Shown one piece after another: positions 19,081 to 32,709 of a DNA stretch of 64,000 nt; positions within the stretch are counted from its first letter, which is position 1, and each line of letters starts with the position of its first letter. Made by a program: the position numbers and the translations under genes. The DNA lies in assembly GCF_014356525.2 (NCBI RefSeq), contig NC_052507.1, positions 36,940,716-37,004,715 of the forward strand. Reading direction: 5' to 3'. The notes below the pieces were generated by a model. That model was not told the DNA's origin, did no database searches, and saw only the letters and a program-made list of their open reading frames with translations. The stretch comes from Nilaparvata lugens. Lineage: Eukaryota > Arthropoda > Insecta > Hemiptera > Delphacidae.

Positions 19081-22000
19081 ATAAACCAGTGATTCCTTAA
19101 AGGTAAATTGAAGAGCTCTATACTTCAATCCTAAAATGTATCTCCAAATTCACTTCATGATTTAAAGTTAAAATCAGCAATGATTCTCAATTCGGATTGT
19201 GTTGTACGAATTTGTATGTTTAGACAAAATTAGCATATTTGCTGAACTCTGAACGTACAAAGTAATTCTAAATTCAAAATATTATAATCTACCCTTCTTC
19301 ATAGCTCCTTCTCTCTGTATATCTATCCTCTTGGCAATATTTGTTTCTCATATCTCATTTGAAAAGAATGTTCATTTCAATAACTTCTGCAGTGGAATTG
19401 AATGCGAAATGCGAAAAGGTCTTTCAATTTCTGAATAATTCTAAATAATTCTTTTAGACGGAAAATGTTATATGGAAATGATACTGATTCAATTCTTATT
19501 ACATTCAATTTTATAAAGTAAAGACAGTTCGGATTCGGATCCCTGATGTGACCTTTCGACCTGAGAGAATGAGAGGTCAAGTTAATTCAAAATCAGACTT
19601 ATTTGACATGATACATATTTTAAGTTTTCAGAAGAAAAATACTAGTTAGTTTTATTGATATAAATTATAATAGCATTATATTATTTTACATGACATAACA
19701 ATCAAAAATGCAATAATGATTATAATAATAATTTATAATCATACGTTGTGGGGTGAAATGATACAGTCTTCATCTCCTTTCATCATTTGACAATGTGATA
19801 AGCTCACATCAAGGGCCTTCAAATAAAATGCATTTGAATATGAAAAGGTTAGTGTGGGGCTTGGAAGTGTCTGCTCACCTTCAATACCATTGCAGTATGA
19901 ATGTTCAGACTGCTTTCCTGCAAAAATGGCCCACACATATTATACAAACAAATACGGGAGACTCACTCCCCGTAACACAAGCAAACCTTAGGCACGAGCC
20001 TTCATACATATTATATAGACTCAACATAGACACATTCAAGCACACATACACAACAATGCCAGCGAGTATTGTGAACGTCAAAGAACTCCACACAATGTAT
20101 GCTCATGAACGCATGTTAATGCTACACAAAACCACAGACAACTCTCCGGCCTGTAGTTGTTTGATGTACTAATTAATGTAACTAATTAACTATGACGTAG
20201 TTTATTCAGAGGAGTAAATAGATTGGATGGGGGGTACTCTAATTGACCGGAATAAGCTATCACACACACACATTATAATGTGGCTTATGATATTTTCATG
20301 CCCATATATAATGTAATGTAACACGTGTACTCATTGGAGAGTGGAAAGGGTTAGAGGACTATTGTTTCGGTCCAATATGAATGACGTGTGTTTACACTAA
20401 ATATTGTGACAATGTCAGTGATATCATGTCTGCTACTATTCCAAGAATCTGACACGAATGATCAGATTTATTACTTTTGAGATCATAATGGAAGATCTTT
20501 CCACCAATAAAAGCTTTAATAAAAAAATGACTCGCATTAGTTTACATTAATATCAGAGCCTGGTAGCCTGGGGACAAGACAGGAGATCACATTCATTAAA
20601 CTCATACATAAACTCTTCGAAATTATTATATTTCAATAAATCGTATTAGATAAGGCGTTTAAGTAGTGGAAACACTGATGCTGTTATAACTGGAGGAATG
20701 TCAGAGAGAACTGAAAGAAGAAAAAAAGTAGAATATATTAAACTTGATCCTCAGTACTATGAATCTAGACTAATCCTATATTGAATTCCCCTTTTGGCGT
20801 TAGAAACGTTTCATGGGGTTCAATTCTTTTGAAAATAACAGGGAGCATTACATACCATGCTCGCTTGTCATGCACACAAAAACTACCAAAGAATGAACCT
20901 TTATTGCTAACAAAGCTCCAGCTAAAATTGCTTTCTGAATTTGATAGGATGTTACAGAAAATATTTTCTCACATACGAATATCCAAACTTGCAAACTAGA
21001 TTATTCCTTTTAATTAAAGCTCGTACATAAGTGAATACTGTGCTTGAAAACATTGCAAATTCACGAGCTGTCATCTACAAAATAGTTCCTGGTTAGGAGT
21101 ACAGTGCAACTAAGTTGAGCTTAATATTGCAATAGGTTGATAAAAGGTATTGCAATGAAAAGCGAAAAGTTTCTTATTCCTGTGTTATTCATCTAAAATG
21201 CTGATGAGTAACTTTTGTTAAATCTTGAAAAATCTTAGAAGATTGAAAAAATCAAAAACCATTACAAAAATTGATTTCTGGCTTGAAAGAAAAGGAGAAG
21301 GAAGGAATGACATACTCTTTGGAATTCAATGGTATTGCAATTTATTTGAGGTGGAGATGAAAAAGTGTCATTATTAAGTCTTGATAAAATCTCAATGATT
21401 ATTATGAATATTTCTCAGTAATTTCTTATATTAATTTTAAATCAGCAAATTACCATGTGTTAATCTTACCGAACTCATCAAATATTGAATGCTAGAATTA
21501 CAAGTAATAATAATGACAGATAGTATAGTGCATGCAATACTAGTTTATTGCAATGAACAGAATGATAAAATTTGGCACATAATTTCTAACGATAGTGATA
21601 TTTCCAATGAGATAGTAACAGATTAACAAAGTCACAATCATTTTTCATTGAAATCACATTTCAGTAACCACATACATAATTTCTACACGATGGTTATCTT
21701 CATTAAACAAGCAACCTATTACAATAACGATGATGCCTAGTCAGTGTTGCCTAATCCTAAGGCGATGATTCCAAGCTATATAGGCACAATCACGGCCAGC
21801 CGTGACCCCTCCCCTTATACTCACACTCTTCCAGTCACTCTGTATGAAGATTCATGACAATTGCTTTTCCGATACAGCCGCTAAATTCCGATAGCTATTT
21901 ATTACAGACAAAAGCGAATAAATATAAAGCAGGTCCGCTATGCCGTATACTATTCATTTCAGCCCTCTTGTCATTCCTTCACACCCCTCCCATTCGTCTC

Positions 22001-22660
22001 CCGACTGTAAGTAACCCTATGTCTCTCATTGACACCCTCTCCATCATCCCTTTCCTCCCGTTCTGTCTCTCTTTGTCCCTTTTACGTTTGTTCAATGCCT
22101 ATTTGTTGACTGTTACTACATCATGAATCCACATTGCAACGCTGCAGTATTTTGTGTTTTCAAAATCCCTTCCTCCTCCAACACAAACTTAAAAGTTTTT
22201 AGTCTAATAATGAAAGCTCAGAAGTACAAAGGCTGAATAAAACTTATATGAAGGAGTCCTAATGAAGTTTTTTTATCAACAACCGTTACTGCTGCCTCAC
22301 TCGAAAATTAACGACATGTCATCAGTCATATACACGGAATGATCATTATAACTGAAAGTATCAATTCATTGACAACAGTGTAGTGAAGTACACTGTCCTG
22401 AAATACAGAGATAGAGGTCTCAGAGTGAAAGTCTTGAATAAAGGTCCCGATGAAGATCCATTTAAAGTTCTGAAATTCAAATTGAATTTTAATTACACAT
22501 CGAGTAAAATAGGGATCCCAAAGCTTGGATCTTCATGATCATTATGCGAGGTCACCATTATCCACACCTACTTTTAGTAAATATTACTAGTATTCAATAC
22601 ATATGGGTGATTACTCAAGATAATCATGTGTAGTCCATTTACAAATATGAATTATGCTTT
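19080..22660. other. AT-rich stretch, no gene seen
   Basis: Open frames up to 125 codons occur (for example 19795-20172 on the plus strand), but they show no recognisable domain or splice context and have ordinary composition. A short CACACACACAC run is at 20263-20273. I see no RNA gene. Confidence 0.5.
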
Positions 22661-22667
22661 ACTATTT

Positions 22668-22800
22668 TTACTTTCCTTGCCCTATTACCATAGGTAAGGA
22701 AAGTATTGCTTTCCGAAAAAAATTAAGGTACCCTAATTTCTAAATTTCTTTACGTTTCAAGGTCCCCTGAGTCTAAAAAACTGGTTTTTGGGTATTGGTC

Positions 22801-22875
<75 letters not shown>

Positions 22876-23562
22876 GTGTGTGTGTGTGTGTGTGTGTATG
22901 AGTGTATGTGCGTCTGTGTACACGATATCTCATCTCCCAATTAACGGAATGACTTGAAATTTGGAAATCAAGGTCCTTCCTTTATGAGGATCCGACACGA
23001 ACAATTTCGATCAAATGCAATTCAAAATGGCGGCTAAAATGGCGAAAATGTTGTCAAAAACAGGGTTTTTCGTGATTTTCTCGGAAACGGCTCCAACGAT
23101 TTTGATCAAATTCATACCTAAAATAGTCATCGATAAGCTCTATCAACTGCCACAAGCCCCATATCTGTAAAAATTTCAGGAGCTTCGCCCCATCAATGCA
23201 GATAGATTCCCAATTATCAGGCTCCAGATACAATTGAAACGAAAAAAATCAAGTGGAGTAGATTGAGCATAAAAATCTCTACAATTAATGTTCAGTAACA
23301 TTTTCACCTAAAATTGAAAATAAGCTTTAATTAAATTCGAGAAAATGTGATTATTCAATTGCAAATTATTGTTGATTCTATTAAATCATTCACTATGAAG
23401 AGATAGCAGACCTCATGTGTGTCTCCAGCGTTATTGCCCTGTCACCAGCTGGCTCAAATCTTTGAATAGTAGACTTGAGATGCGCGGGAAAACTAGCGTC
23501 AGGTGATCAATTTTCATAACGGCAAGGAAAGTTGTGTGAGTGAGCCACACCAGATTTTTAAA
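22668..23562 (+). mobile_element. interspersed element A, copy 1, carrying a GT microsatellite
   Basis: It matches a second copy at 32578-33423. It begins with ACTTTCCTTGCCCTATTACC; near its other end is GGCAAGGAAAGTTGTGTGAG, the inverted form of the first 12 bases, then CCACACCAGATTTTTAA. Both copies share AACGGCTCCAA-GATTTTGATCAA and CACCAGCTGGCTCA. There is no open frame of note. It behaves like a non-autonomous DNA element, but the class is uncertain because the terminal repeat is not at the very end and no target duplication is seen. Confidence 0.75.
22805..22898. repeat. (GT)n microsatellite
   Basis: About 94 bases of GT repeat with two one-base interruptions, inside element A. Confidence 0.97.
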
Positions 23563-24755
23563 CTTTGATTTGAGTTTTAGAATTACTTTCCTTAAACAAA
23601 GGAAATGTGCATAGAATGATTTTGTCTGTTGCAGATGACGTGTAATGAGAGACTGCGTATGAAATGAGAGACAACATACGATGTCCAGAATGTTATGCCT
23701 TGTAGTAAATTGTTGTAGTCAGCGCGACCCATGCGCAGGCATCGTGACCACGACCACAGTAAGGTTGCACTGTGGTTGCTCCCCAGTCACCACGGTAGTC
23801 GTCGAACTGTTGCAAACTTACAACTGATGCTAGTCAGTTCGGTTGCAACTTATTTTTGTAGAACTGAGCTGTTGTAGGAGAGTTGTTTATTCAACGAGTT
23901 GAAAGTGTAACGGTCAACTGTTTACTTGTGGTTTTTATTTTTCGTCTATCTTTTTATCCAATCCATTAATATCCAGACTATTGTGCTCATTATTAAATGC
24001 ACTCTGGTAACGCTGAAATTTCTGTTGATTTTGAGTGAACCAGTGTAACTACTGAATCTAGCTGAACAACAGTATAGCACCTAGACGAATTAGTAATAGC
24101 TGATAAACGAATCACCAATATTCTAATAAATTAGTTTTCAATGTCAACGGATAGTGTTATTCGTCACTACCACAGTTTTGTTTTAGTTGAGTTAATATCA
24201 ACAGCAACCATCTTCTTCAATGGGAAGAAGGATCAACAGAAACCTCTTCTAATCGATAAAAATAAATTGTAGAACACAATCCGTTTACAAAAATGAAATG
24301 TAATTGTAAATATAATCAATTCATCAATCTTAACTGTCCAGTTGAAATCTTGAACTAACTAACAAGGAATATAGGGGACAGATGCATGGATTTGAAAGAG
24401 GTTGGTTATTATTCACCAGTGACTACAAATAATCGCTACAAACCTGAATACAACTATACTTTCTGTCATATAGAGAAATTGTGTAGCCTACTAGATAGCA
24501 CTCTATATTATCTGCACTCTTGTAAATAAGTCAATAAGCAACATTGATTATACTGTAGGCTACAAAAAAATGTCTTTCATAATGTACTTTTGAATTCCTA
24601 CTGCTGTTCTGTACTCAGCGCATGCATTCTGCAATTGGTAATGATTTTTGGTATGTTTTTACATATTGCTATGTGGAAATGGTGTAGCTTACTGTACTCC
24701 TAAATAGGCTAACTAAAATAGTCCAGGCAATGAATGCTCAAAAAAGGGTAAAGAG
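23563..24755. other. no gene seen; slightly GC-richer patch at 23690-23960
   Basis: The patch contains GACCACGACCACAG and CCACGGTAGTCGTCG and an initiator-like TCAGTTCG near 23837, but no TATA box, DPE or downstream coding exon could be tied to it. The rest is AT-rich. Confidence 0.4.
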
Positions 24756-25750
24756 GGAAAAGTTTGGAAGACAATTTTTGACCCCGCAGTTCTGTTTAGG
24801 GTAGTGAGGAGGTGAACATATCAAAATTCCCAACCCCTACGCCCTGTACTAAGGAGGTGGGGGTGGTTCAAAGGTACCATTTTTTTGTTTCTCGCATATA
24901 ACTCGAAAACTATGCATTTTACAGACATGACTATTCATAATGAAATTTAAGCTTACATAATTTCCTACAATATTGATCCACAACTTTTTCTATAATCGCT
25001 TTTACTTTTCGAGATATCCCCTCTAAAAGATGTAACATTTTTGAAAAACACATTTTCCTTCAATTTTTTGCTACTTTTTCTCTTATAACTTTTTGAATAT
25101 CGATGGGAAAAATCCATGCTGATCATGAGCTTATAGAGCATCAAATTCTCTTCAATTTTATGTATGATTTCACAAGTTTACGCACATCCCCATGACTGTT
25201 GCGGCATCTTTAGTGTTGAGTGTGATATCTTCAGCTATGCAAAAATAGAACAATTGACAAAGGATTTTGGAGAGAATGATTTGAACACAATTTTTGACTT
25301 GGTAGCTTTGTTGGGACTAGTTAAGCGGTGACATAACAAAAGTCCCCATCCCTACCCCTTGTGCTAAAGGGATGAGGGTTGTTAAAAGTTGAATTTTCCA
25401 ATGTTTTGCTTACAAGCTCATATCTTGAAAAAAATGCGTTCAAACGACATGACTAAATCCAGAAATGAAGCTTGATGAATTCCCTAAAATAATTTTGTTC
25501 TTTGGTGATTTGTGATATCTCAAACAGTTTTCGAGCTATATGCTCTTGAAAGTGTAAAATTGTTAAAATAACAGCTTTCAATGCTGTTTTTTGATGTTTC
25601 AGGGCCTACACCTCTCCAACAATGCATTGTAAAAATGAATGCTCACGGTAGATTTGTAGAACTTTGTTTTCTCTTCAATTTGATGTATTATTTCATCACC
25701 TAATGTGCTCCTTCTATTGTTATAGCAGATTCAATGTGGGGGTGGAATTT
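24756..25750. repeat. two diverged direct repeats of about 490 bp
   Basis: The order CAATTTTTGAC, then AACCCCTACGCCCTGTACTAA, then AAGGTACC, then ACATGACTA, then TTTCGAGATAT in 24756-25265 is repeated in weaker form in 25270-25750 (CCATCCCTACCCCTTGTGCT, then ACATGACTAAATCC, then TTTTCGAGCTAT). This looks like an old tandem duplication of a non-coding repeat. Confidence 0.55.
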
Positions 25751-26270
25751 TTAACTCTGCAACAAGTATCTACTTAGCAGTTCCACACCTTCAATAGACG
25801 GGCTAGAGATGCGTATTTTAATACTGGATGATGAATGACGCTACAATGGTATTATAATGATATTACATTCTCATTTTTGTTATTTTTTGCATTGTATCAA
25901 TATATTCTATTTCTAAATCAAATCTCAAGTGTTAATGATTTTAGAATGGCGAAACAACGAAACATTCCTGAAGACTTCCGGAAGGATGAATATATACATC
26001 AAGCTATTCAAAATGTGAAAAATCCTCACATTTTCCAAATAGCGCCTCCCCAATCGTTCCTCTCAGCTCGTCTGTGGTTTTTTTACTGGACTAATTTGCT
26101 CTTTCCATTGTTGCCTGGGAACAGAGCTGACTGAAAACAGTTGCTTGCAGGAGTGGGGCTGCCGCAGCAGTAGGGAATGAGCTACTGCGCCCTAACTTCC
26201 ACCCAGCGCCTACGTTACGGTCCGATTCACTGGCGGAAGATAGGCCTCGAGGCACCCCTAGTCTTCCTTA
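25751..26270. other. no recognised gene
   Basis: A 99-codon open frame on the plus strand (25835-26134) has a hydrophobic start (FSFLLFFALYQYILFL) but no recognisable domain, and I do not call it a gene. Confidence 0.4.
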
Positions 26271-27598
26271 TGTGGATGGGAAAAGAAACGGAAAAGGGGG
26301 AGAAATCAAGAGAATCAGGATTAAAATAAGTGGGCATGAGAAGGAGGGTCAGAGAGAGCTACGATAAGTAGAAGACTTGTGGTTGGCGCTGGTGTAGGAG
26401 AAGCAAGATAGGGAAGAAACGACCTAGTAAGAATTTATTGGAGGAACTATAAGGTGAAGGAGTAGAGAAGAATAGGAGAAAACGAAAGAACAAGGAATAC
26501 AGTGAGTGGAAATGTCAAATAGAAGAGTGATAGTGATAGTGATGAGGAGAGGAATGTTTTATGGACTGGTGAAAGAGAAACAAGGTAAAACAAAGAAAAT
26601 AACAGAAAAGAGGAACGGAGGTTAGAGGAAAAACGACTTAATGAGGATGAGAGCGGACGGAGATGATGATAATGGGGGAAAGGAGGAGGAGGAGGAGGAG
26701 GAGGAGGAGGAGGAGGAGGAGGAGGAAGAGGAGGAGGAGGAGAAGAGGAAAACGTGAATGTGAAGGAGCAGGAGGAACAGGTAGAGGTGGAGGATGAGAA
26801 GAATAAGGAGAATGAGGAGGAATAGGAGTGGAAGGAGCACGAGGAGGATAAAAGAAAAGAATCGTAAAGGAAATTTATTACTGCTATATGGGCTGGTAAT
26901 ACATAAAAAAGTGAAGAATTTAACTAGTCAGTGCGATCTGGTAACAGAAAACGAGAGATGTCTTCATATTGTTTCCATTGGTATGAATAATTAGAAAACT
27001 GATCAGATACTGTGAGAGAACTAATGAAGAAACCTGGAAAATTTTCAAAAGAAAATTTGAAGTCAACAATATGTCTCAAGATTTAGAGAGGGTAGGAAAA
27101 ATGAAGGATTATGCATAAATCTCACTTGATAATATTCATCTTTTAAATTTTCTCAATCCTCATCAATTTGTAAGATGGAGTTCAATAATGATGAAAACAT
27201 TTGACCATTAGAAAAAGAAATGAGCAGAAACTGGAGGAACCAAACAATGTAGACAAAAGCTAATAAAATAGAGGAAAATAGAACAAAATAAGTAACAAGT
27301 GCGAGAATGATGAGAATTAAGAAAGTAAGAGATATAAACAGAGCAAGTACTACACTTCAAAAAGGAATGCAAGAAATAGAGATGTAGATGTAGGGAACAA
27401 AACCGAAAGGAATAGAATGTGGGAGAGATAAAATAAATAAGAGTGATAAAAGTACAATGAAAGAGGAAGCAACTTCAGAACTGAAATGATAACTGATTGG
27501 AATGAGAATGAGGAAGATGAAGAGCAAAGGAAGAGTGTAGAAAACAAAGAGAATGAGTAGGTGGGAGAAGAGAGAATGTATAGGAGAGAGATGTTCAT
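26270..27598 (+). repeat. purine-rich block with an AGG microsatellite
   Basis: Over about 1.3 kb the plus strand is dominated by A and G (GGAAAAGGGGGAG, AGAAGAATAAGGAGAATGAGG and similar). A near-perfect AGG run lies at 26681-26747. The apparent proteins on the opposite strand are Ser/Leu/Phe-rich translations of this bias, not genes. Confidence 0.8.
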
Positions 27599-29050
27599 TT
27601 AACATTCAGTGCGCCCGCCATGTTTGAGCGTTGCGGAAGTGCATTGAGCGTTAAGAGCATAAATGCAAATCGAGTTTACTCTTCATCTCATCTCACGAAA
27701 ACCATATCTTCTGTTTTGTTTCATCACCTCCAGTGAAACTACCACTTTGCCACTTCACCAGACCCATCCCGCCCGCCGCTTCATTTGAATGCCTCCTCCA
27801 ACTGCTCCAGTTACTACATCTACATGCCCTAAAACCCACACTGCTCAATGCATCCAATTCTGCTTTCTAGACGGAAAAGCGTTATAGATTGAATGATGCT
27901 CAAGGAGATGCTGGAATCTAAGATTTTTGTAAATTTTCCAATTTATTTTTGAGAACTTTCTGTACAATCTATTGGCGAACCCTTGATAGAAAACTTATCA
28001 ACTTATGAAATATCTGTTTATCAAATATTATCACAGCCACCTCTGATAAATTGTATATATTATCATATCTGTCCATATTATATTAAACCACATCTGATAA
28101 ATTCCATGCCCAACCAGTTGACAACACTGTCAACGTAGGTTTAAAGTCAGCTGTCAGCTGCGGAATGCAATGGTGCATGCAATGCGTAGCTCATCAATAA
28201 TTGATGATGATTTTAACCTATCTTGGACTTTCCATTCGCTTTTCTCTGCTTTCAACTCGGGTCAACTACAGTATCTATATATATATATAACCACAGTATG
28301 ACCATTGACTGTCACGCATTTGATTGGCTAGCTCGATGACGTGGTACAAATCCGCCATAAAGATTCCAAAAAACTCTATAATCCTATCTTATTGCATTGA
28401 AAATCTTGAACTTGTCACTTCTTCTACCGATTGGAAACTTATTTTAAACTCACGATGACTATAGTATAACATTTTCGAAGGAAAATTGACTATGATTGGT
28501 ATACTTGATTATAACTGGTTATAGATCAGTAAAGATCATTTTTAAAACACTAATAAAGCTTAAAACATAAATTTCTCTTCCCTGGGGCTTCTTGTAGACC
28601 ACTTCCAGAGCTTTCGCGGACCACTTATTGGGAACCACTGACTAATCTAGATAGATATGCAGAAGGATGAATTTCAATTTCATTGTATTTCCTCATCCAA
28701 TTTATTGGATCGAACTTCTAAAAATCTAATTTCAGAAAATTTTTTGTAACTCAATGGAATGAAACATTTCATGAAATATTTAGCTGTGATTATGTGCTGA
28801 TCGAAGACGTTTTGACCTCTTTGATTCTACTCAGTCCTGAATACCCTACCCATAATATGTTCAATTATTTGTTCAATAGCTGTTGAAATATGAGTTCGAG
28901 TTGTAATACCACGAACAGTGGTTAAGATTTGAAATATCATTGAATATTAATGATAATGGTTGTGGTTTTGTGTTTTCTTTTTCAATTGCTTACATGTTTA
29001 TTGAATTCATCTAATAGTACTACAGCTAGGACAATTGGCTCTTCCACAGT
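27599..29050. other. no gene seen
   Basis: The composition is mixed, with a short (TA)n near 28277-28290. It includes CACTCACCCG-poor AT-rich sequence and no open frame of interest. Confidence 0.45.
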
Positions 29051-29062
29051 TTATATTCAATG

Positions 29063-29297
29063 TTGTTCTTTATAATATTCTCGTCACACTATTGGCTAAC
29101 CATTTAAATATTGTTCTCTATAATATTCTCGTCACACTATTGGCTAACCATTTAAATATTGTTCTTTATAATATTCTCGCCACACTATTGGCTAACCATT
29201 TAAATATTGTTCTTTATAATATTCTCGTCACACTATTGGCTAACCATTTAAATATTGTTCTTTATAATATTCTCGTCACACTATTGGCTAACCATTG
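29063..29297 (+). repeat. 48-bp tandem repeat, five copies
   Basis: TTGTTCT starts units at 29063, 29111, 29159, 29207 and 29255. Because 48 is a multiple of three, one frame stays open and would encode a 16-residue repeat (NIVLYNILVTLLANHL). The array abuts the left end of the large foldback element. I treat the open frame as a consequence of the period, not as a gene. Confidence 0.95.
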
Positions 29298-31113
29298 TAA
29301 CGTATCAAAATCTGATGGGTAAATAAAATCCCTTTTTGAAAGAAATGTATAGGTCTGAAGGGGAATAATAGTCTAGCATCGCCAAATGCGATAACGTTTT
29401 TAAAGATTAGATAATATCAGGTATCATGGCTAAATTTAGAACAGCCAAATAGAAATAGAAATAATTTACTACTTATATAATATTATATAAAGTATTGAAA
29501 ATTTGAGGTTAGGCGTAAAATATCTATTGATCGGCGACATAATGATCAATTGAGTCGCATAACGTAAAATCTAGCCAGACACCTTGGCAGAAATTTATTG
29601 CAACTAAAAGGTATGCAACTAGAGGAACTAAAAAAGCACATGGCTAATATTGTTATAAAGTGAGAAACCACCTATAAACATTATAAAAATGTATTGCATG
29701 TAAAAAATGTACTTAAACCCCAAAATAAAAATAAATTAATGTATTAAGGAAGTAGGAGGCTCATAGGCGCATGTATACTGTAACAAATTTGCATGAACCA
29801 ATCAAATGGTAGTAATCGATGGGCGGCAATAGTGAGCCGATTCAAATGTATTTATATATATTTCTAAAAATGATAAGATTTTGTAAATGTTTACTGCTCA
29901 GTTTATGTATTGGAGATGGCCCGAGGACAGATAAAATATCAGATATGTGACATAAGTAATAATTTAATAGATTGGCACGAACTATTTGAACCTTGAATGG
30001 CATAGTAACAAATTATTTAAATTTTATGTAAATTTGCAAGTCGGAAATGAAAATTGGGAAAAAGAAAGTAAAATTAGATAAGTTATTTTTTTGGAAATTC
30101 AGCTACCTACCTACCTTTCATATTTACTTTCATATTTACCATTTACTATTTCAAGTTCCAGAACCATATTAGGAATATAAAAAGAGACTTGATAGAGATT
30201 ATATCAAAGATAGTAATAACGAAAATATGCTTTAATGGGTAGAGGTGAGCGATTTTACTTGAAATCCCCTATAAGCTCCATTATAAAGTTCAAATATTTG
30301 GAATTTTCATGGCGGCGATGGGAAAAAAGTTTCAATGACCATAATGTGTTTATATAGTTACCCTACCTACTGTAGAGTCGACAAGTTGAATGAACCTTCC
30401 TATCAACGTTGCCATTCTCCCGAGTACGGGGCAACTAATATTTGTGACAGTGATTTTATACGATGATGCAGCTGCTTATGATAGCACACAAGAATAATAT
30501 TTCTGTCCAGATATATCTGGTTTCGACGATTCCAATAGATATTTGTCACGTTACTTATGGTGGAATAACGCTTAGCCTCTTGCTTGGCGTCAATCGGTAG
30601 AGCATGAGAGTTATTTTAATAATTATAAAATCTGGTCGTGGTTTTTCTAGGATATAATCTTACTAAAATCTTCATGGGCTCGGACAGGAGCTTTCGCAAT
30701 AATATAATACTGATAATTTATAAAAATATATATATGTAAATATAACTTATACCCTATAGTATTGAGGAATAAAATGAATGGTACACCATGAAAAATTTGA
30801 TACATATATTAACAAATAATCTCAAAAATTAGGTCAAAGAAAAATATATAGAGCAACAAAAATATATGATAAAACAAGAAACGAAATCAAATAAAATATC
30901 ACAGATTAATACTATTTTTGAGTTCTTTAGCACGAAACTTTACCATGTGCTTTCACTTCATTGATCATATGCATTTATCTGCATGTAGCTTTGACATCAA
31001 CTTGCTGTTGCTTGTCGATTTGGATAATCCTATTTATATATATTAACTTCTCAAATCAGAGCATGATAAATTGACAAATCAATAATTAAATATATATTAA
31101 TTCCTACGGTTTC

Positions 31114-31156
<43 letters not shown>

Positions 31157-32536
31157 ATATATATCTCAGGGTGCAAGATTTGACACCTGACAGAAATAGA
31201 TAGATCAATTTATCTAATGAAACAGAGCTACATTATATTATCACAAATTACCTTATAGAAACAATGATCATGTGAACATTTGTATTATTTGCTTAGAACT
31301 TAGTATTCCTTTTAATTGGTGTATCTTTTGATATATGAATTGACTCGTTACTATTCAATAAAATATTTCTTATACCATTTTAAAACTTGTGCAAGTATTT
31401 TCATTAATTTCTTAATTTTTAAAACCTTTTCGACGAGCTAGCTTTTATTTCTTATTTCATTCGAAGCACTGAGGGCGCCCTATCACTATTTCAAATATTA
31501 TTCACTCATGTGCTGGATTTTCTATAAGTTGCTGATGGCGATCCAAACTCCTGGTAGTCCTGGATTATTGGTGGCCGAAGTCGTCTCTTCCAAGGGATTA
31601 AAAATATTTAAATGACTTTTGCTTTACTATAGCATCACAAAGTCTTATGAAAAATTAATAATTCGATATAACTTTAAGTTATTGAAAAGGTACAGTAAGA
31701 TATTGCGCTCTACAATTTTTGGTGACATTCCATGGTAGTGGTTGACAGGCAAGTGGGCAAGTTCTACCTCTTTTTCACAATTCTCATCTCCGACTTGCAA
31801 ATTTACATAAAATTTAAATAATCTGTTACTACGCCATTCAAGGCTCAAATAGTTCGTGCCAATCTATTAAATTATTACTTATGTTATACCTCTGATAATT
31901 TATCTGCCTTCGGGCCATATCCAAAACATAAACTGAACAACAATAATTCACAAACTCTTATCATTTATAGAAATATATACAAATATATTTGAATCGGCTC
32001 ACTATTACCGCCCATCAATTGCTACCATTTGATTGGTTCATGCAAATTATTATAGTATACATGCGCCTACGAACCTCCTACTTCCTTAATACATTAAATT
32101 ATTCTCATCTGGGTTTTTTAGTACATTTTTTACATGCTAAGTAATTTTCTAAAGATTATAGGCTGTTTCTCATATTATAACAATTAGCCATGTGGATTTT
32201 TGGTTCCTCTAGTTGCATACCATTTAGTTACAATAAATTTCTGCCAAGGTGTCTGGCTAGATTCTACGTTATGCAACTCAATCGATCATTAGATCGCCGA
32301 TCAATAGATATTTTACGCCTAACCTCAAATTATCAATACTTTATATAATATTATATAAGTAGCAAAATTATTTCCATTTCTATTCGGCCGTTATAAATTC
32401 AGCCATGATGCCTGATATTATCTAATCTTTAAAAGCGTTATCTTATTCGGCGATATTAGCCTATTATTCCACTTGGACCTATAAATTTCTTTCAAGTAGG
32501 GATTTTTATTCACCCATCAGAATTTTGCTTCGTTAC
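29297..32536. mobile_element. large foldback element, arms of about 775 bp
   Basis: The left arm (29297 to about 30070) and right arm (about 31768 to 32536) are inverted copies. They share GTAACG at the outer end, CTGATGGGT(A/G)AATAAAA, GGTATGCAACTAGAGGAAC, GGAAGTAGGAGG and ATTTGCAAGTCGGA in order. The arms are diverged by point changes and short gaps. The 1.7-kb centre has no transposase-like frame. This fits a non-autonomous DNA transposon with long terminal inverted repeats; the superfamily is unknown and no target duplication is certain. Confidence 0.88.
31120..31164. repeat. (TA)n microsatellite
   Basis: About 45 bases of alternating T and A with one break, inside the foldback element. 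Confidence 0.97.
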
Positions 32537-32577
32537 ATATTATAATAGATCACTACACATTGTGAATTTATTCATTT

Positions 32578-32670
32578 TTACTCTCCTTGCCCTATTACCA
32601 TAGGAAAGGAAAGTATTGCTTTCCGAAAAGAATTAAGGTACTCAAATTTCTATACGTTTCAAAAAAGTGG

Positions 32671-32709
<39 letters not shown>

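Noticed and set aside
19795..20172. 125-codon open frame as a gene
   Set aside because: No recognisable domain, no conserved-looking composition and AT-rich background; likely chance.
23820..23880. Core promoter (initiator TCAGT)
   Set aside because: No TATA box or DPE at the right distance and no coding exon follows.
29035..29322. 95-codon protein with a 16-residue repeat
   Set aside because: The 48-bp period is a multiple of three, so an open frame is expected without selection; there is no promoter or splice context.
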